Shown here piece after piece: positions 10,867 to 20,715 of a stretch of 64,000 bases of DNA. The notes beneath the pieces were generated by a model. The model saw only the letters and a program-made list of their open reading frames with translations, was not told the DNA's origin and ran no database searches. This DNA comes from Sphaerulina vaccinii (taxonomy: Eukaryota; Ascomycota; Dothideomycetes; Mycosphaerellales; Mycosphaerellaceae). The stretch spans positions 310,001 to 374,000 of the forward strand of contig JAKUDP010000014.1 in assembly GCA_022570795.1 (NCBI GenBank), given 5' to 3'. The stretch's first letter is position 1. Each line of letters starts with the position of its first letter. The position numbers were made by a program, and so were the translations under genes.

Positions 10867-13647
10867 ATGGGCAACCCCATGGCCCCTCAAGCCTTCGTGG
10901 CCTCGAGCGTGCGTCTTCTAGCCATTATCGGTGAGAGGCGTGCAGCGAAAGAGACCGACCCATCGCAGATCATAGCCTTGGGGTCCGAGTTCAAGAAGGT
11001 TCTGCATCACCTCGTCTTTTCCCACCTGCTTGACGAAGAAGAGATGGTGGCCTACGATATCGCCGAGACAGCGAGCCGCGATATCCTGCTGCGATTGGAA
11101 CTCCTAGAGAAGCCGCCTCCAGAATTGACCAACACGACCACGCTGTTCGATAAGGTGTGGTCTGAAGAAGCCCTGTCGAAGCTCGAGGGTTGTGTTTCTC
11201 AAGTGCAGGCGGTCTTTTCGAGGAACTCTGGCAGCAGACAACTGTGGACAGGTCCTGGAACCGGGACTACTCAGCAAGCTCCACAAGATGTCGACGATGG
11301 TTCGCTCAGCCCTCATGCAGCCAAGCTGGACTCCAAGATGGAAGCAGAAGTGAAGAAGACGCTCAGTAATCTAGACAAGTCGGAGTTGATTCAAGAAGCG
11401 TTCTTGGAAGGCTTGAAGTTCGCCGCCATGGGCGATCGTGAAGAAGAAGTCGCTGAAGCCCACGATCAGACCTTTGAATGGATACTGAACGAAGCTGCGA
11501 CTACCAGCATGAAGAAGTCGCTACTCGGCCAGAACAACTTTGTCGACTGGCTGAAAGGCAACGACACGGCGCGAATATACTGGATCAACGGCAAAGCAGG
11601 CTCTGGCAAATCGACCTTGATGCGCTTCCTTGCAAGTCATCGTAGAACTAAAGAGTATCTAACATCCTGGGCTGGTGACGTGCCATTGACTACCGCTCAT
11701 TTCTACTTCTGGACCAGTGGATCTGCCCTCCAACGATCGCAAAGCGGCTTGCTCCGCTCACTCTTATTCGATATCCTCAGCCAGCAGCCCGATCTGCTCG
11801 CCTGGGCTTTTCCCGGGCTTTGGCTCGTCTGTCAGGATACCAAGAAGAGGATTGAGGTACTACTGACTTGGGAGCAAGCAGATCTACTCAAGGGACTATA
11901 TCGCGCTCTGGAGCTCTGTGCAATCAAAGGCAAGATATGCCTTTTCATTGATGGCCTGGACGAATTCGAAGGCAATGAAAATACAGTTATAGGACTAGTG
12001 CGTGACATTGTCAACATCTCCGCCAATATCAAGATTTGCGTGTCGAGCAGACCGTGGGCCGCTTTTGAGAATGCATTCCAGGACGTACCACATATCTTGC
12101 TCCAGAATCTGACACGTCAAGATATGGTCCAGTACATCACGGACCAGCTGCAGATGAATGGTTTGACGAAAGGCATAGGTGACAGAGATCCCCTCTTCCA
12201 CGAATTACTTGGCGATGTGGTGACTAAAGCAGATGGCGTCTTCCTTTGGACAAGCTTGGCCATTCGATCAATCACCAATAAGCTCCCCAAGCAGTGTACT
12301 TTGCATGACTTACAGAAGGAACTGGCCAAGCTGCCTTCTGATCTCGAAGATTTGTTTCGCCATTTACTGTTCGGCGAACGTGTTAAAGGTCATCTACTTG
12401 AACAGCAGTCTCACATACTGCAAACGATGAGAGCTCGAGATGAAGTCTGCGACTTCACTAGGGACGAGAGCGTCCGCGCCATGAACCTATACCAGGTGTC
12501 ATTGGCGCATACATCGATTTCTTCCGAGGCCAAAGTCACTGTTCGCCAAGGCGCCTTGCGTACTGTGGAAAGACTATGCAGAGACTTCGCCACACTTCTA
12601 GAGCTTAGTTGCTCTCACTTGATTGTCCTTGGTGGACACGACAAGAGCACAATTCGAGTGCAGTCGCGCTCCGCACATGCTGCGAACGAAGACGAGATTA
12701 TCAGAGAGGCCAACAGGAGAGTACATTACCTTCACCGCACCGTCAGAGACTTCTTCACTTCGTCTGGTGTGTGGGACGATAAGATACTGAGAAACAGCAA
12801 GCCAGGTTTCGATCCTCATATCGCACTTCTACACTCCCACATCTCCCGCCTGAAGTCGCCTCTCGAAGAACCCGAGAAGCATCGTCGCTTGGATGAATGG
12901 TGGCACGACGATGTTGTACCGGCCATGACCCACGCACGTCTCGTTCGAGCAGTCGCAGAAGCGACTGCACCCGCCCAGATAGCGAAAGCCTCTCAGCAAG
13001 TAATACTTCTCGACCAACTCAACGAGACACTTACCTGGTACTGGCGCAAGAAAGCTGGAGATCCTTTGGACACCTGGGCTCGTCATACTTTTGCGACATA
13101 CGAGGAAAGGATGAAGCACAGAACACCCTATCACAACCCATTCCTCTCGCTGGCTGCAAAGTTCGGCCTGTCAATTTACCTGCGCGCAAAGCTGTCTACT
13201 GGAGACTACCCTTACCAAGCCGGCATACCAATCCTGACGCACGCCCTCGATCTCCTAAATGATAGACGTAAGACCGTCTATCCTCTCTCTGACAGTTCTG
13301 TAATCGAGGCAATCCTAAAGTCTGGAAGCGAGTCACCCAACCTGCAATATCGTGACCTTCGGAACAAGCCCGACACTCCTTGGCTGATTGCGCTGAAGTG
13401 TGTCCGCGAAGGTCATAGACGAAGCTGGATCCATGTCTTCTCACCGGATGTCAAGAGGTGGGTGAAAGTGCTTGAAGTGATGCTTGATCATGGCGCAGAT
13501 CCTAATGTTGTGATTGAGAAGGATCAATGGGATCCTGAGACCACTGGTCTGGCCGTCATTGAGAATGTTGCAATGGATTACTTCTCTGCTGATGTTTGGC
13601 GGTTGCTGAAGAGGATGAGAGGTGAAGTCGGAGGCGCGAGTGGGTGA
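10867..13647 (+). CDS. NACHT-domain STAND (NLR-like) protein
   Basis: Single exon, 926 aa. Residues about 1-120 form a helical N-terminal region with no domain I can name. The NACHT NTPase follows: Walker A GKAGSGKST near residue 242, hydrophobic strand and Walker B CLFIDGLDEFEG near residue 359, and the sensor-like SSRPW near residue 395. The next 250 residues look like the winged-helix/helical arm of fungal NACHT proteins (DVVTKADGVFLWTSLAIRSI). The C-terminus is mostly helical with one ankyrin-like piece (LEVMLDHGADPN), and no long repeat array. STAND proteins act as nucleotide-driven switches in fungal non-self recognition and cell death; that role is inferred. The start at 10867 is the first in-frame ATG; 10882 is also possible. 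An unknown gene begins 64 bp after its stop. Confidence 0.85.
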   Translation: MGNPMAPQAFVASSVRLLAIIGERRAAKETDPSQIIALGSEFKKVLHHLVFSHLLDEEEMVAYDIAETASRDILLRLELLEKPPPELTNTTTLFDKVWSEEALSKLEGCVSQVQAVFSRNSGSRQLWTGPGTGTTQQAPQDVDDGSLSPHAAKLDSKMEAEVKKTLSNLDKSELIQEAFLEGLKFAAMGDREEEVAEAHDQTFEWILNEAATTSMKKSLLGQNNFVDWLKGNDTARIYWINGKAGSGKSTLMRFLASHRRTKEYLTSWAGDVPLTTAHFYFWTSGSALQRSQSGLLRSLLFDILSQQPDLLAWAFPGLWLVCQDTKKRIEVLLTWEQADLLKGLYRALELCAIKGKICLFIDGLDEFEGNENTVIGLVRDIVNISANIKICVSSRPWAAFENAFQDVPHILLQNLTRQDMVQYITDQLQMNGLTKGIGDRDPLFHELLGDVVTKADGVFLWTSLAIRSITNKLPKQCTLHDLQKELAKLPSDLEDLFRHLLFGERVKGHLLEQQSHILQTMRARDEVCDFTRDESVRAMNLYQVSLAHTSISSEAKVTVRQGALRTVERLCRDFATLLELSCSHLIVLGGHDKSTIRVQSRSAHAANEDEIIREANRRVHYLHRTVRDFFTSSGVWDDKILRNSKPGFDPHIALLHSHISRLKSPLEEPEKHRRLDEWWHDDVVPAMTHARLVRAVAEATAPAQIAKASQQVILLDQLNETLTWYWRKKAGDPLDTWARHTFATYEERMKHRTPYHNPFLSLAAKFGLSIYLRAKLSTGDYPYQAGIPILTHALDLLNDRRKTVYPLSDSSVIEAILKSGSESPNLQYRDLRNKPDTPWLIALKCVREGHRRSWIHVFSPDVKRWVKVLEVMLDHGADPNVVIEKDQWDPETTGLAVIENVAMDYFSADVWRLLKRMRGEVGGASG

Positions 13648-13711
13648 ACCGAACTCAGAAAATGGAAGAATGGTACCGATATGTCAAGCTTCGAGGTCAA
13701 CCAACAAGCAC

Positions 13712-14854
13712 ATGGGCTGTGCAAAATCTTCCATCAGCAACGATATATTAACACCACCACCTCGCTCTGAGTCAGGACGCAGATACAAAGTCCTAGAATC
13801 TCGACATATCACAAGCTGTACAAGACGAAAAATCATGGAGCGTGCTGCAGAGATCCAGGAGGTCAATACTCTGGAACAAGCCTTGCTCGATCATGCCATT
13901 GCCAGAAGCCGCAGAATGCTACAGGCACGTCAGGAAGCTCGCACCAAAGGAGACACGATCCTCCCACCTCTGCCTGAGATCTGTAGTATCGAAGGTACAC
14001 AAAGCTTCGCGCCACAGCTAGGTGTGGCTCTCTCTAGGGCCGACAGGAATCCGCCAACCTACACGGCTGCTCTGGAGAGCGAATCCATCGAGAGACTGAT
14101 GCACAGGATCTTGCAGCAAACCTTCACTAGAGGTGCTGATTTCTCCGCCACATTCCCAAGGTCAGCTATGGGGCTGGCGTGGTTTCTGATCGATATTCTG
14201 GCTGTAGACTACGGCTACAATATAATATCACCAGGATCAAGAGACGTGTCTGTATGGAGAGGGAGTCCCTATTACCTCGAAACCACACTGCGATTTGTTC
14301 AAAAGTATCGCACCGTGCCAGACTCAGCTTCAGCTCCACTAGTGTTAACGGAACGCTATGGACATGCCTTCTGCAGTCTTCATCACAACCTCTACCGCCC
14401 TGCACAGAAGCTGGGCATACTGCCTTGTGCTATCGATACAATCGTACATCGCTGGTGTGATTACACTCCTCGGAACGGGCGCTATACGGGATGCCTACAG
14501 GGGGTTTACCAAGAACTAGGGGTGGACGGAGTAGCTGAAAAGATCGCCTGGGACTGGATTCACGTGCTAAGACCATTAGAGAGGCTCAATGACAAGCTCG
14601 GATGGAGCTCGGCCTCACATTATAAGCATATCCTGGAGACAGCGCAACGAATGCTTCCTGAAAGTCATCCTACGCGGTGTCTCATGGAGCACATACTGCT
14701 GGCGACTCCTGGCTCCAGTACGCAAGCAGCTTCAAAGGACTTACAGGAGCTGCTCAACGAGGGCGACCGCTGGCTACGAACAGACCGCTCGATAAGCAAA
14801 CCCGACAAATCCTTGATGGGACTGCTCCAGAACTTCGCCCTTTTTGCATACTGA
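13712..14854 (+). CDS. Unknown protein with MGC-type N-myristoylation/palmitoylation start
   Basis: Single exon; from 13712 it encodes 380 aa. I chose this start because it begins MGCAKSS: Gly2, Cys3 and Ser6 match the pattern for N-myristoylation followed by palmitoylation, as in G-alpha subunits and Src-type proteins. An in-frame ATG at 13622 would overlap the NACHT gene and hide that motif; a shorter start at 13835 is also possible. The body has no domain I recognise; it is predicted mixed helical with conserved-looking aromatic patches (GLAWFLIDILAVDYGYN, VHRWCDYTPRNG). It lies in tandem 64 bp after the NACHT gene, so the two may be co-expressed or functionally linked, for example as sensor and membrane-bound partner. 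That link is inference. Confidence 0.55.
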   Translation: MGCAKSSISNDILTPPPRSESGRRYKVLESRHITSCTRRKIMERAAEIQEVNTLEQALLDHAIARSRRMLQARQEARTKGDTILPPLPEICSIEGTQSFAPQLGVALSRADRNPPTYTAALESESIERLMHRILQQTFTRGADFSATFPRSAMGLAWFLIDILAVDYGYNIISPGSRDVSVWRGSPYYLETTLRFVQKYRTVPDSASAPLVLTERYGHAFCSLHHNLYRPAQKLGILPCAIDTIVHRWCDYTPRNGRYTGCLQGVYQELGVDGVAEKIAWDWIHVLRPLERLNDKLGWSSASHYKHILETAQRMLPESHPTRCLMEHILLATPGSSTQAASKDLQELLNEGDRWLRTDRSISKPDKSLMGLLQNFALFAY

Positions 14855-15820
14855 TTCGAGGAATGCAACGGCCTGTTGCTCATGCGGATATTGAGATGAT
14901 GGTCGTAAGACGAGACTTCCGCGACAGACGACAGGTCGCTCTATCACGCTCGGTAATATGAGGACTATTACAATGCCCAACAATGCACAGACACCGTCGC
15001 GACCGGAGGGAAACGGAGAGCAGGCATACCGGAGGTCTCAAATTCAAGATCCACTGAGAGTCGTCCACTATCACGCATTGGAGATCCTACATCCAGCAGT
15101 GAGTTGTCACATAGGAGACCAGATAGTCATAATTATCGAGAAAGACCAAATATCGTCTTTGCTGCGATTGTGATCGATGCAGCCACGAGTTCCCAGCAGC
15201 TTTCCTCGCGATAGGGGCTACTGCTCTGGAGACATGATAGGACTTTTCAAAAACACTTACAGCCGAATTCTGGCTATTCTTGTACCGAAGTACGTATATA
15301 TGCTGCTTTCATGTCAACTCAATGTGACAGCATTATCAGATACAAAGTACGAATTACCAGCATTCACAATGGTAGACCACAATCACACGCACACGAGAAC
15401 CTTCACAACTCCAGCAAAGACCACCGTTCTCCACTCCACTTGATCCACGCCTACAGAGCTCAACGTGGTCCAGCAATCCGCAATACAATAGCAACTATGT
15501 CTATGATCTCTCAGTGGGTCAAGAGAGTAGTTGTCGTTGCCAAGCCCGTCTTCACAGCTTCATCCTACAGCGGGTCCTTCCGCTGTAGGATGAATCTGAT
15601 GTACAAACAAATAATTAGAGCGCCTAGGGCTACGAGGGGTCGTTATCCGTTGCCGTATGACCTCAACAGACTTAAATACCTTGAAACTCGACAAATACGT
15701 GAAGAAGAAGAAGTTATAACATCGTTCTTCCTTCCGTACTCCACAAACAACAACAAGCCCGAAAGAAGAAGAAATCTCCATAATATACTCTCAAGTTCAA
15801 TCAACCAATCAATCACTACA
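14855..15820. other. Intergenic region with a strong hairpin
   Basis: About 970 bp without a supported gene. An open frame starts at 15311 and runs into the next gene, but its upstream part lacks coding character; the signal peptide of the downstream gene starts at 15821. The region holds a perfect 15-bp inverted repeat at 15559-15594. Confidence 0.5.
15559..15594. repeat. Perfect 15-bp inverted repeat, 6-nt loop
   Basis: TTCATCCTACAGCGG (15559-15573) and its exact complement (15580-15594) flank the loop GTCCTT. It lies 227 bp upstream of the GPI-type surface-protein start, so it could be in its promoter or 5' leader. It could also be a relic of a miniature inverted element. Confidence 0.7.
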
Positions 15821-16797
15821 ATGAAGCAATCCAGCAACCTCCTCCTCCAGATCTCAGCTCTCGCAGGAGTTAGCTACGCGCAAACCCAAGGACAAGGCAT
15901 GGGCATTGGGCCCAAAGATCTTCCGAACGCTCTGCTCCTCGACGCGAATCAACATCCCAATGCCACGAAATCTGTTCCGTTCACAATCGGATCCGTTAAC
16001 TTCACACTCACTGTGAACGTAACAGAGTTGACAATACCGGCCAATGTTACTACAGAAGTCCAAAACCCTCGAATCGTCAATTTAGTTACTGGCTTAAGCT
16101 GGATCGGCGACAAGAATCTCAACGACACTATCGCGGACGAAGAATCTTCTCATACTAGCAGCGGCGGTCCTCCACCAAGACTCTGTGTCCAGTTTCCCCT
16201 CGAAGGATTGTTCTCAAAGTCTGAGACTAATAGCTACCGGGAGAGCGATAACGGAGACTGTATACATGCGTTAGGAAAGAAATGCGTTAATGCCATCAAG
16301 AGAATGGGTGGTTCTACCACCACGGGGCCAATGTGTTATACCGGAGGATTAGGACCAGTGCCTAGGGAAGACTGTGGTTTCAGTCTCTGGGCCTCGTTCA
16401 GTAGTGGGCGTAAGTATTTCTTCCTCGTTCGTTCAAACAACACGTCTCGTCTCCGGTTTTGCAGATACTGATTCTTCCATCTTCAGCTTTAATAAACTCC
16501 TCTGCCTCTACGAATGAGACTGCGATTGTTCCCTACAACGGCGCCGGCTTCTCCTACTGGTCCTCTGACATCTATCCAGCTGGCAACACAACCTGGTATG
16601 AGCGCGAAACAGAGCGACTTCAGGTGTTTATCTTTAGTAACGACGAGGGGGCGTACCCCGTCTGTGTACGGGTCAAGTCAGATCATGTCGATGGAGACAG
16701 TCCAGCATCAGGCGCATCCAGGAGTTGGGAGAGAAGTGTAGTAGCTGCCACCAGTGTAGGACTCGCTGCCTCGTTTGCCATTGCGTGGGTGCTGTAG
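15821..16797 (+). CDS. Secreted, glycosylated, probably GPI-anchored surface protein
   Basis: Two exons, 15821-16409 and 16487-16797, with a 77-bp intron (gtaagt..cttcag), give 299 aa. A signal peptide starts MKQSSNLLLQISALAGVSYAQ. The mature part has many NxT/S sequons and several cysteines (LCVQFPL, DCIHALGKKCVN, GPMCYTG, REDCGF, PVCVRV), suggesting a disulfide-bonded extracellular domain. The protein ends in a hydrophobic tail (SVVAATSVGLAASFAIAWVL) after small residues, the usual GPI-anchor signal. No enzyme motif is seen; a cell-wall or host-surface role is possible but not shown. An alternative acceptor at 16464 would shift the frame, so 16487 is preferred. Confidence 0.7.
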
Positions 16798-16902
16798 TAT
16801 ATATAGCCTTTTCAATCCAATCATGACCATCATGCTTGTCAGTCTCATCATGGCCCTTCGCGGTCTGCCTCAGCCGTCAGCAGCCAGTCAGTCTCCTGCT
16901 AA

Positions 16903-17967
16903 TCAGGTATTGCATAGCCTCGCTGCTGCAGCATCCATCTCTGCCAAGGCCTCGCTAGCACGCAACTTCTTCAGAACATTCAATTCTGGCATAATACCAT
17001 GCGCACGTTGAACATCCCGTGTACGGCCCTCATGAGTCTCCGCATCGTAAGCAAGGCCACTGAGATTTCCAGCCCATGCGACTTGGCATATAGCAACTCC
17101 CTCTGAACTGTCCGCGTCCTCCTTCTCAGCCACGAGCAATAATCTGCGATGAAGCTTCTCCCTTCTCAAACATTCGAATGGATGCTCGCGTCTAACACGA
17201 GACCAGGGGTCACTGTAAGTATGGAAGTTCCCGAGGTTCTGGAAGCGCGATGCGCCATGCTTCATGGATGACCAGCCTGGTTCTAGCATTACATTGATTG
17301 GGACCGCTGTTCTCAAGAAGAGGAATTAGTATTACCACAAGAATCCCAACGCAATATGTAAGGCGCCTTGAAACATACCTTTCTGCACGAAACTATACCA
17401 CCCATACGTGGCTGCTGATGGCTGAGGAGGAGCACTCGGATCTTGTTCTGAAAAGTAACGCCGGTTCTCATATGGATTCTCGCCTCCCCACAGCTGCTGC
17501 TCTTCTTCCTTGTAATCCATCCAATCCACATTAGCGATCTCGAGATTAGCGCCTATCAGATCGGCCATATCGATCCCACAACGACAAACCCCGACGATAT
17601 TTTGTGCATGATCGTGTGCTGTCACGTCCAGGTAGACTGCTAAAATGCCGTCTTTGGCCCAGTTTAGTTGATCCGCCACGATGAAGAATAACGGATGTAT
17701 GACTGGATCGCTGTCTCGTGTTTGCACGTGGTGATTGTAAACGTCCCGTAATGACTTATCCGCAAATTGGGGTTGGGATGCTAGGCGGCAGTTGGACGTG
17801 CTATCCTCTGCCGTATTGAGGTCCTGTTCGAGTCGCTGTAGACCTGCAGCGTCTAGTTGGACCAAGCTGTACACTGCGAATTTCTTGTTGAGGGAGTCCG
17901 CCCGATGGCGGTCTTCATTTGAAGCCTCGCGAGGAAGTGTGTCTTCTAGTTGCCTCGTGGAAGCCAT
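16903..17967 (-). CDS. Unknown protein, 330 aa
   Basis: Exons 17379-17967 and 16903-17306 are joined over a 72-bp intron (gtatgt..gaacag); the frame is kept across the junction (FVQK-A-VPINVMLEPGW). No signal peptide or membrane segment is seen. The central part (HPLFFIVADQLNWAKDGILAVYLD) and the C-terminal part (LLLVAEKEDADSSEGVAICQVAWAG) look like strand-rich alpha/beta folds. A GNAT-type acyltransferase is one thought, but no acetyl-CoA motif is clear, so I do not assign it. An in-frame ATG at 18093 would add 42 residues. It is divergent from the DHCR24-like gene. Confidence 0.55.
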
Positions 17968-18395
17968 GGTACGTCTGTCCGGACGGATGTAGCGAGGATA
18001 TGGTGCAACTTCTTCTGAGGAGAGACTGCAGCCGGAGTCATCGATGCAAGGACGCAAATACAAGACACTGGCTTGATGGGATGAGAGGAGCAAGTCAGTC
18101 TGCTGCTTGCGGCGTAGTCAAGGTTAGCCGCCGTAATGAAAATAGCACGTCAGAGAATTCGACAGATCATGTAGAGAGGAGAGATTGGACACGCTCCATG
18201 GCGATGTTTCGCGTCGCGTCCTCATCTTGGCAGGACGATATTGTATGACTAAGCACTTGCAGGGATTACGACGACAACATCTTGTTCGCAACTTCCCACT
18301 CCTACATGAATGGCAAGTGGCAGTCTGGAGAGACTCTTCCTCCATTCACAAGACTAGTATACAAGAATACCACATTTGCCAGATGGGGACCTGCC
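17968..18395. other. Divergent upstream region of the 330-aa and DHCR24-like genes
   Basis: About 430 bp. The frame of the plus-strand gene stays open upstream of its chosen start, but those residues do not match the family N-terminus. No regulatory element was recognised. Confidence 0.45.
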
Positions 18396-19922
18396 ATGGA
18401 CACCCACAACAGAGCCGTTGAGAAGATATCTTCTCAAGTCCGTAACTTCCACTCAAACCACAAGCCATACCGCATATACCATGGATCAACAAACAGCACT
18501 CGAGACTCCAGAAGAGACCCCAACAGCTCAATAGATACAAGCAAGCTCAATCATGTCCTCAACATTGACACCAATACCAAGATCGCCATAGTCGAACCCA
18601 ATGTTCCCATGGATGACTTCGTTCGCGAGACATATAAGCATGGTCTAGTCCCGCTCGTGGTAATGGAGTTTCCTGGCATCACAGTCGGAGGTGGATTTGC
18701 TGGAACATCTGGTGAAAGCAGTTCTTTCCGGCATGGCTTCTTCGATAACACTGTTCAATGGATCGAGATTGTGGTGCCAAACGGAGAAGTCCAAAGGATC
18801 AGCAGAGAAGACAATCCAGAACTATTCTGGGGCGCCGCAGGAAGTTTTGGCACGCTTGGAGTTGTCACTCTTCTCAAGATCCAATTGAGAGAGGCTGCAG
18901 ATTGGGTCGAACTGACATACTATCCTTTCTCCAGGATTGACGATGCAATGGATCAGGTCAAACAAGAAGTCGCGAAGCCACAGGTGGACTATCTAGATGG
19001 CATCGTTTTCTCTCGCGACAATATTGTGATATGCTCTGGCAAGCTCACGGACGCACTACCTCAATCTGGAGCTGAAGTCCACCACTTCCTGCGACCTCGA
19101 GACCGGTGGTTCTATCAACACGTTTCTCGACGTACAGCCAAGTCTTCCGGCCAACCAGTGACAATCTACACCCCTCTAACAGACTATCTATTCCGCTACG
19201 ATCGGGGAGCCTTCTGGGTAGGAAAGTACGCTTTCACCTACTTCCTAACCCCCTTCAACCGCATCACACGCTACATTCTTGATCGTTTCATGCACACGCG
19301 AGTGATGTACCATGCTCTGCACGAAAGCGGACAAGCGAAAATCTACATCATCCAAGACGTCGCGATTCCATACGAGAACGTCAAAACATTTCATGAATGG
19401 CTCGATGATACTTTCTCGATATATCCGATCTGGCTCTGTCCGCTACGACAACGACGCGATGCTCCCAACTCGGAGTTCGGGCTGTATGCTGAGTTGGCGA
19501 ACAAGGAGAAAACACCAGATTTCATGATGAATTTTGGCGTATGGGGTCCTGGCTCGTCAAACAGAAAAGACTTCCTGAAGCAGAATCGCGACCTGGAGAA
19601 GAAAGTCGGAGACTTGGGTGGCAGGAAGTGGTTATATGCACATGCTTACTATACTGAAGAGGAGTTCTGGGACATTTACAACAAGAAAGAGTATGATACG
19701 CTACGAGAGAAGTATGGAGCGCAGTACTTACCGAGTGTGTATGACAAGGTGAAAGTGAAAGAGGAAGAGACTGATGGAAGTCTGGTCGCTTGGTTGGTGC
19801 TACTGTTCTGGAGTATATGGCCATTGAGCGGACTCTATGGAGTATATAAGGCTTTCGTGGGCGGTGAGTATTTGATGCAGAAGAAGTCGAGTGCCAAGTT
19901 GAAGAGTATTAAGGGCGAGTAG
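18396..19922 (+). CDS. FAD-linked oxidoreductase, delta(24)-sterol reductase (DHCR24/DWF1)-like
   Basis: Single exon, 508 aa from 18396. The start MDTHNRAVEKISSQVRNF is chosen because the family begins with a similar helix followed by the substrate-side motif RIYHGSTNSTR. The FAD-binding type 4 (PCMH) fold is clear: HVLNIDTNTKIAIVEPNVPM, then GLVPLVVMEFPGITVGGGF, GTSGESSSFRHGFFD and WGAAGSFGTLGVVTLLKI. A C-terminal hydrophobic segment (WLVLLFWSIWPLSGLYGVY) probably anchors it in the ER. DHCR24 enzymes reduce the C24 double bond of sterols with NADPH and FAD. Fungi use other routes to ergosterol, so the substrate here may be a different sterol or lipid. Upstream in-frame ATGs (e.g. 18282) are less likely. 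Confidence 0.82.
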   Translation: MDTHNRAVEKISSQVRNFHSNHKPYRIYHGSTNSTRDSRRDPNSSIDTSKLNHVLNIDTNTKIAIVEPNVPMDDFVRETYKHGLVPLVVMEFPGITVGGGFAGTSGESSSFRHGFFDNTVQWIEIVVPNGEVQRISREDNPELFWGAAGSFGTLGVVTLLKIQLREAADWVELTYYPFSRIDDAMDQVKQEVAKPQVDYLDGIVFSRDNIVICSGKLTDALPQSGAEVHHFLRPRDRWFYQHVSRRTAKSSGQPVTIYTPLTDYLFRYDRGAFWVGKYAFTYFLTPFNRITRYILDRFMHTRVMYHALHESGQAKIYIIQDVAIPYENVKTFHEWLDDTFSIYPIWLCPLRQRRDAPNSEFGLYAELANKEKTPDFMMNFGVWGPGSSNRKDFLKQNRDLEKKVGDLGGRKWLYAHAYYTEEEFWDIYNKKEYDTLREKYGAQYLPSVYDKVKVKEEETDGSLVAWLVLLFWSIWPLSGLYGVYKAFVGGEYLMQKKSSAKLKSIKGE

Positions 19923-20715
19923 GAGAGAGCTAATATCATTTGTCTCTGCGGACAGGCGACGGCTACGCAACCGCAGGGTAAGTGGTGGCAGTATTAGCAA
20001 TGGATTGATGAATCAGAGAGATACCTGCAGACAGAAGCAGAAAAGGAGAAAAATCATACATACTAACAAGAAGTGCCTCTGATCCTCTGGTCGAAGTATT
20101 GAAGACCTAATCATCACTCGAGGGCGTTCGGGTTGCTCGATCCGCGCCTTGCCAAAGAGTAAACACCGCGCTATATTTCCCAATATTACCTTCCGAGTCA
20201 CCTGACAGCTCGGCGCTATTTTTCGGCTCCCTAGTCCAAATGCCTACGTTCTAGGACATGTTGGGAGGCCGGCAGACGATGTGGAGATCAAGTTCATTTG
20301 ACCCGGAGACTCTAGAGTATGCGGCAGAAGGAGAGTGAAAGAGAGTGCTAATATCATTGACGCACACTAGCTATCTATGTAACAAACAAGCTTTGACGAC
20401 TAAGGGTTGAAGTCAGACTTGAACGAGAAGGCGTCCAGTGGCTCAGTGCCCAGGTACCTTAACTGCCGAAAGTACGACTGCTGAATGTATTGCTACCCGC
20501 ACGTCCTCGCCAAGATGGACCTGGCCCGGCACAGAGAAGTTATCTCTAATGCTTCTTTGGCGATAGGTGCAACTACAGCCTAGCACGCTTGCTTCCACTC
20601 AAGTTGTTCGTTCTAATCTTCTCGCCACAAGGTTTCTTAGCCGGTGCAAAGTGCCCCGCCTAGTGTCGAACAGGGTCGAACAGGGTCGTTGAGGATCTTG
20701 CCTGTCTGCCCAGAT
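19923..20715. other. Intergenic region, no supported gene
   Basis: About 790 bp between two convergent genes. Only short frames without family features are present. Confidence 0.55.

Noticed and set aside
13622..13711. Upstream ATG at 13622 as the start of the 380-aa gene
   Set aside because: It overlaps the NACHT coding end and hides the MGC motif. The residues it adds are not conserved-looking.
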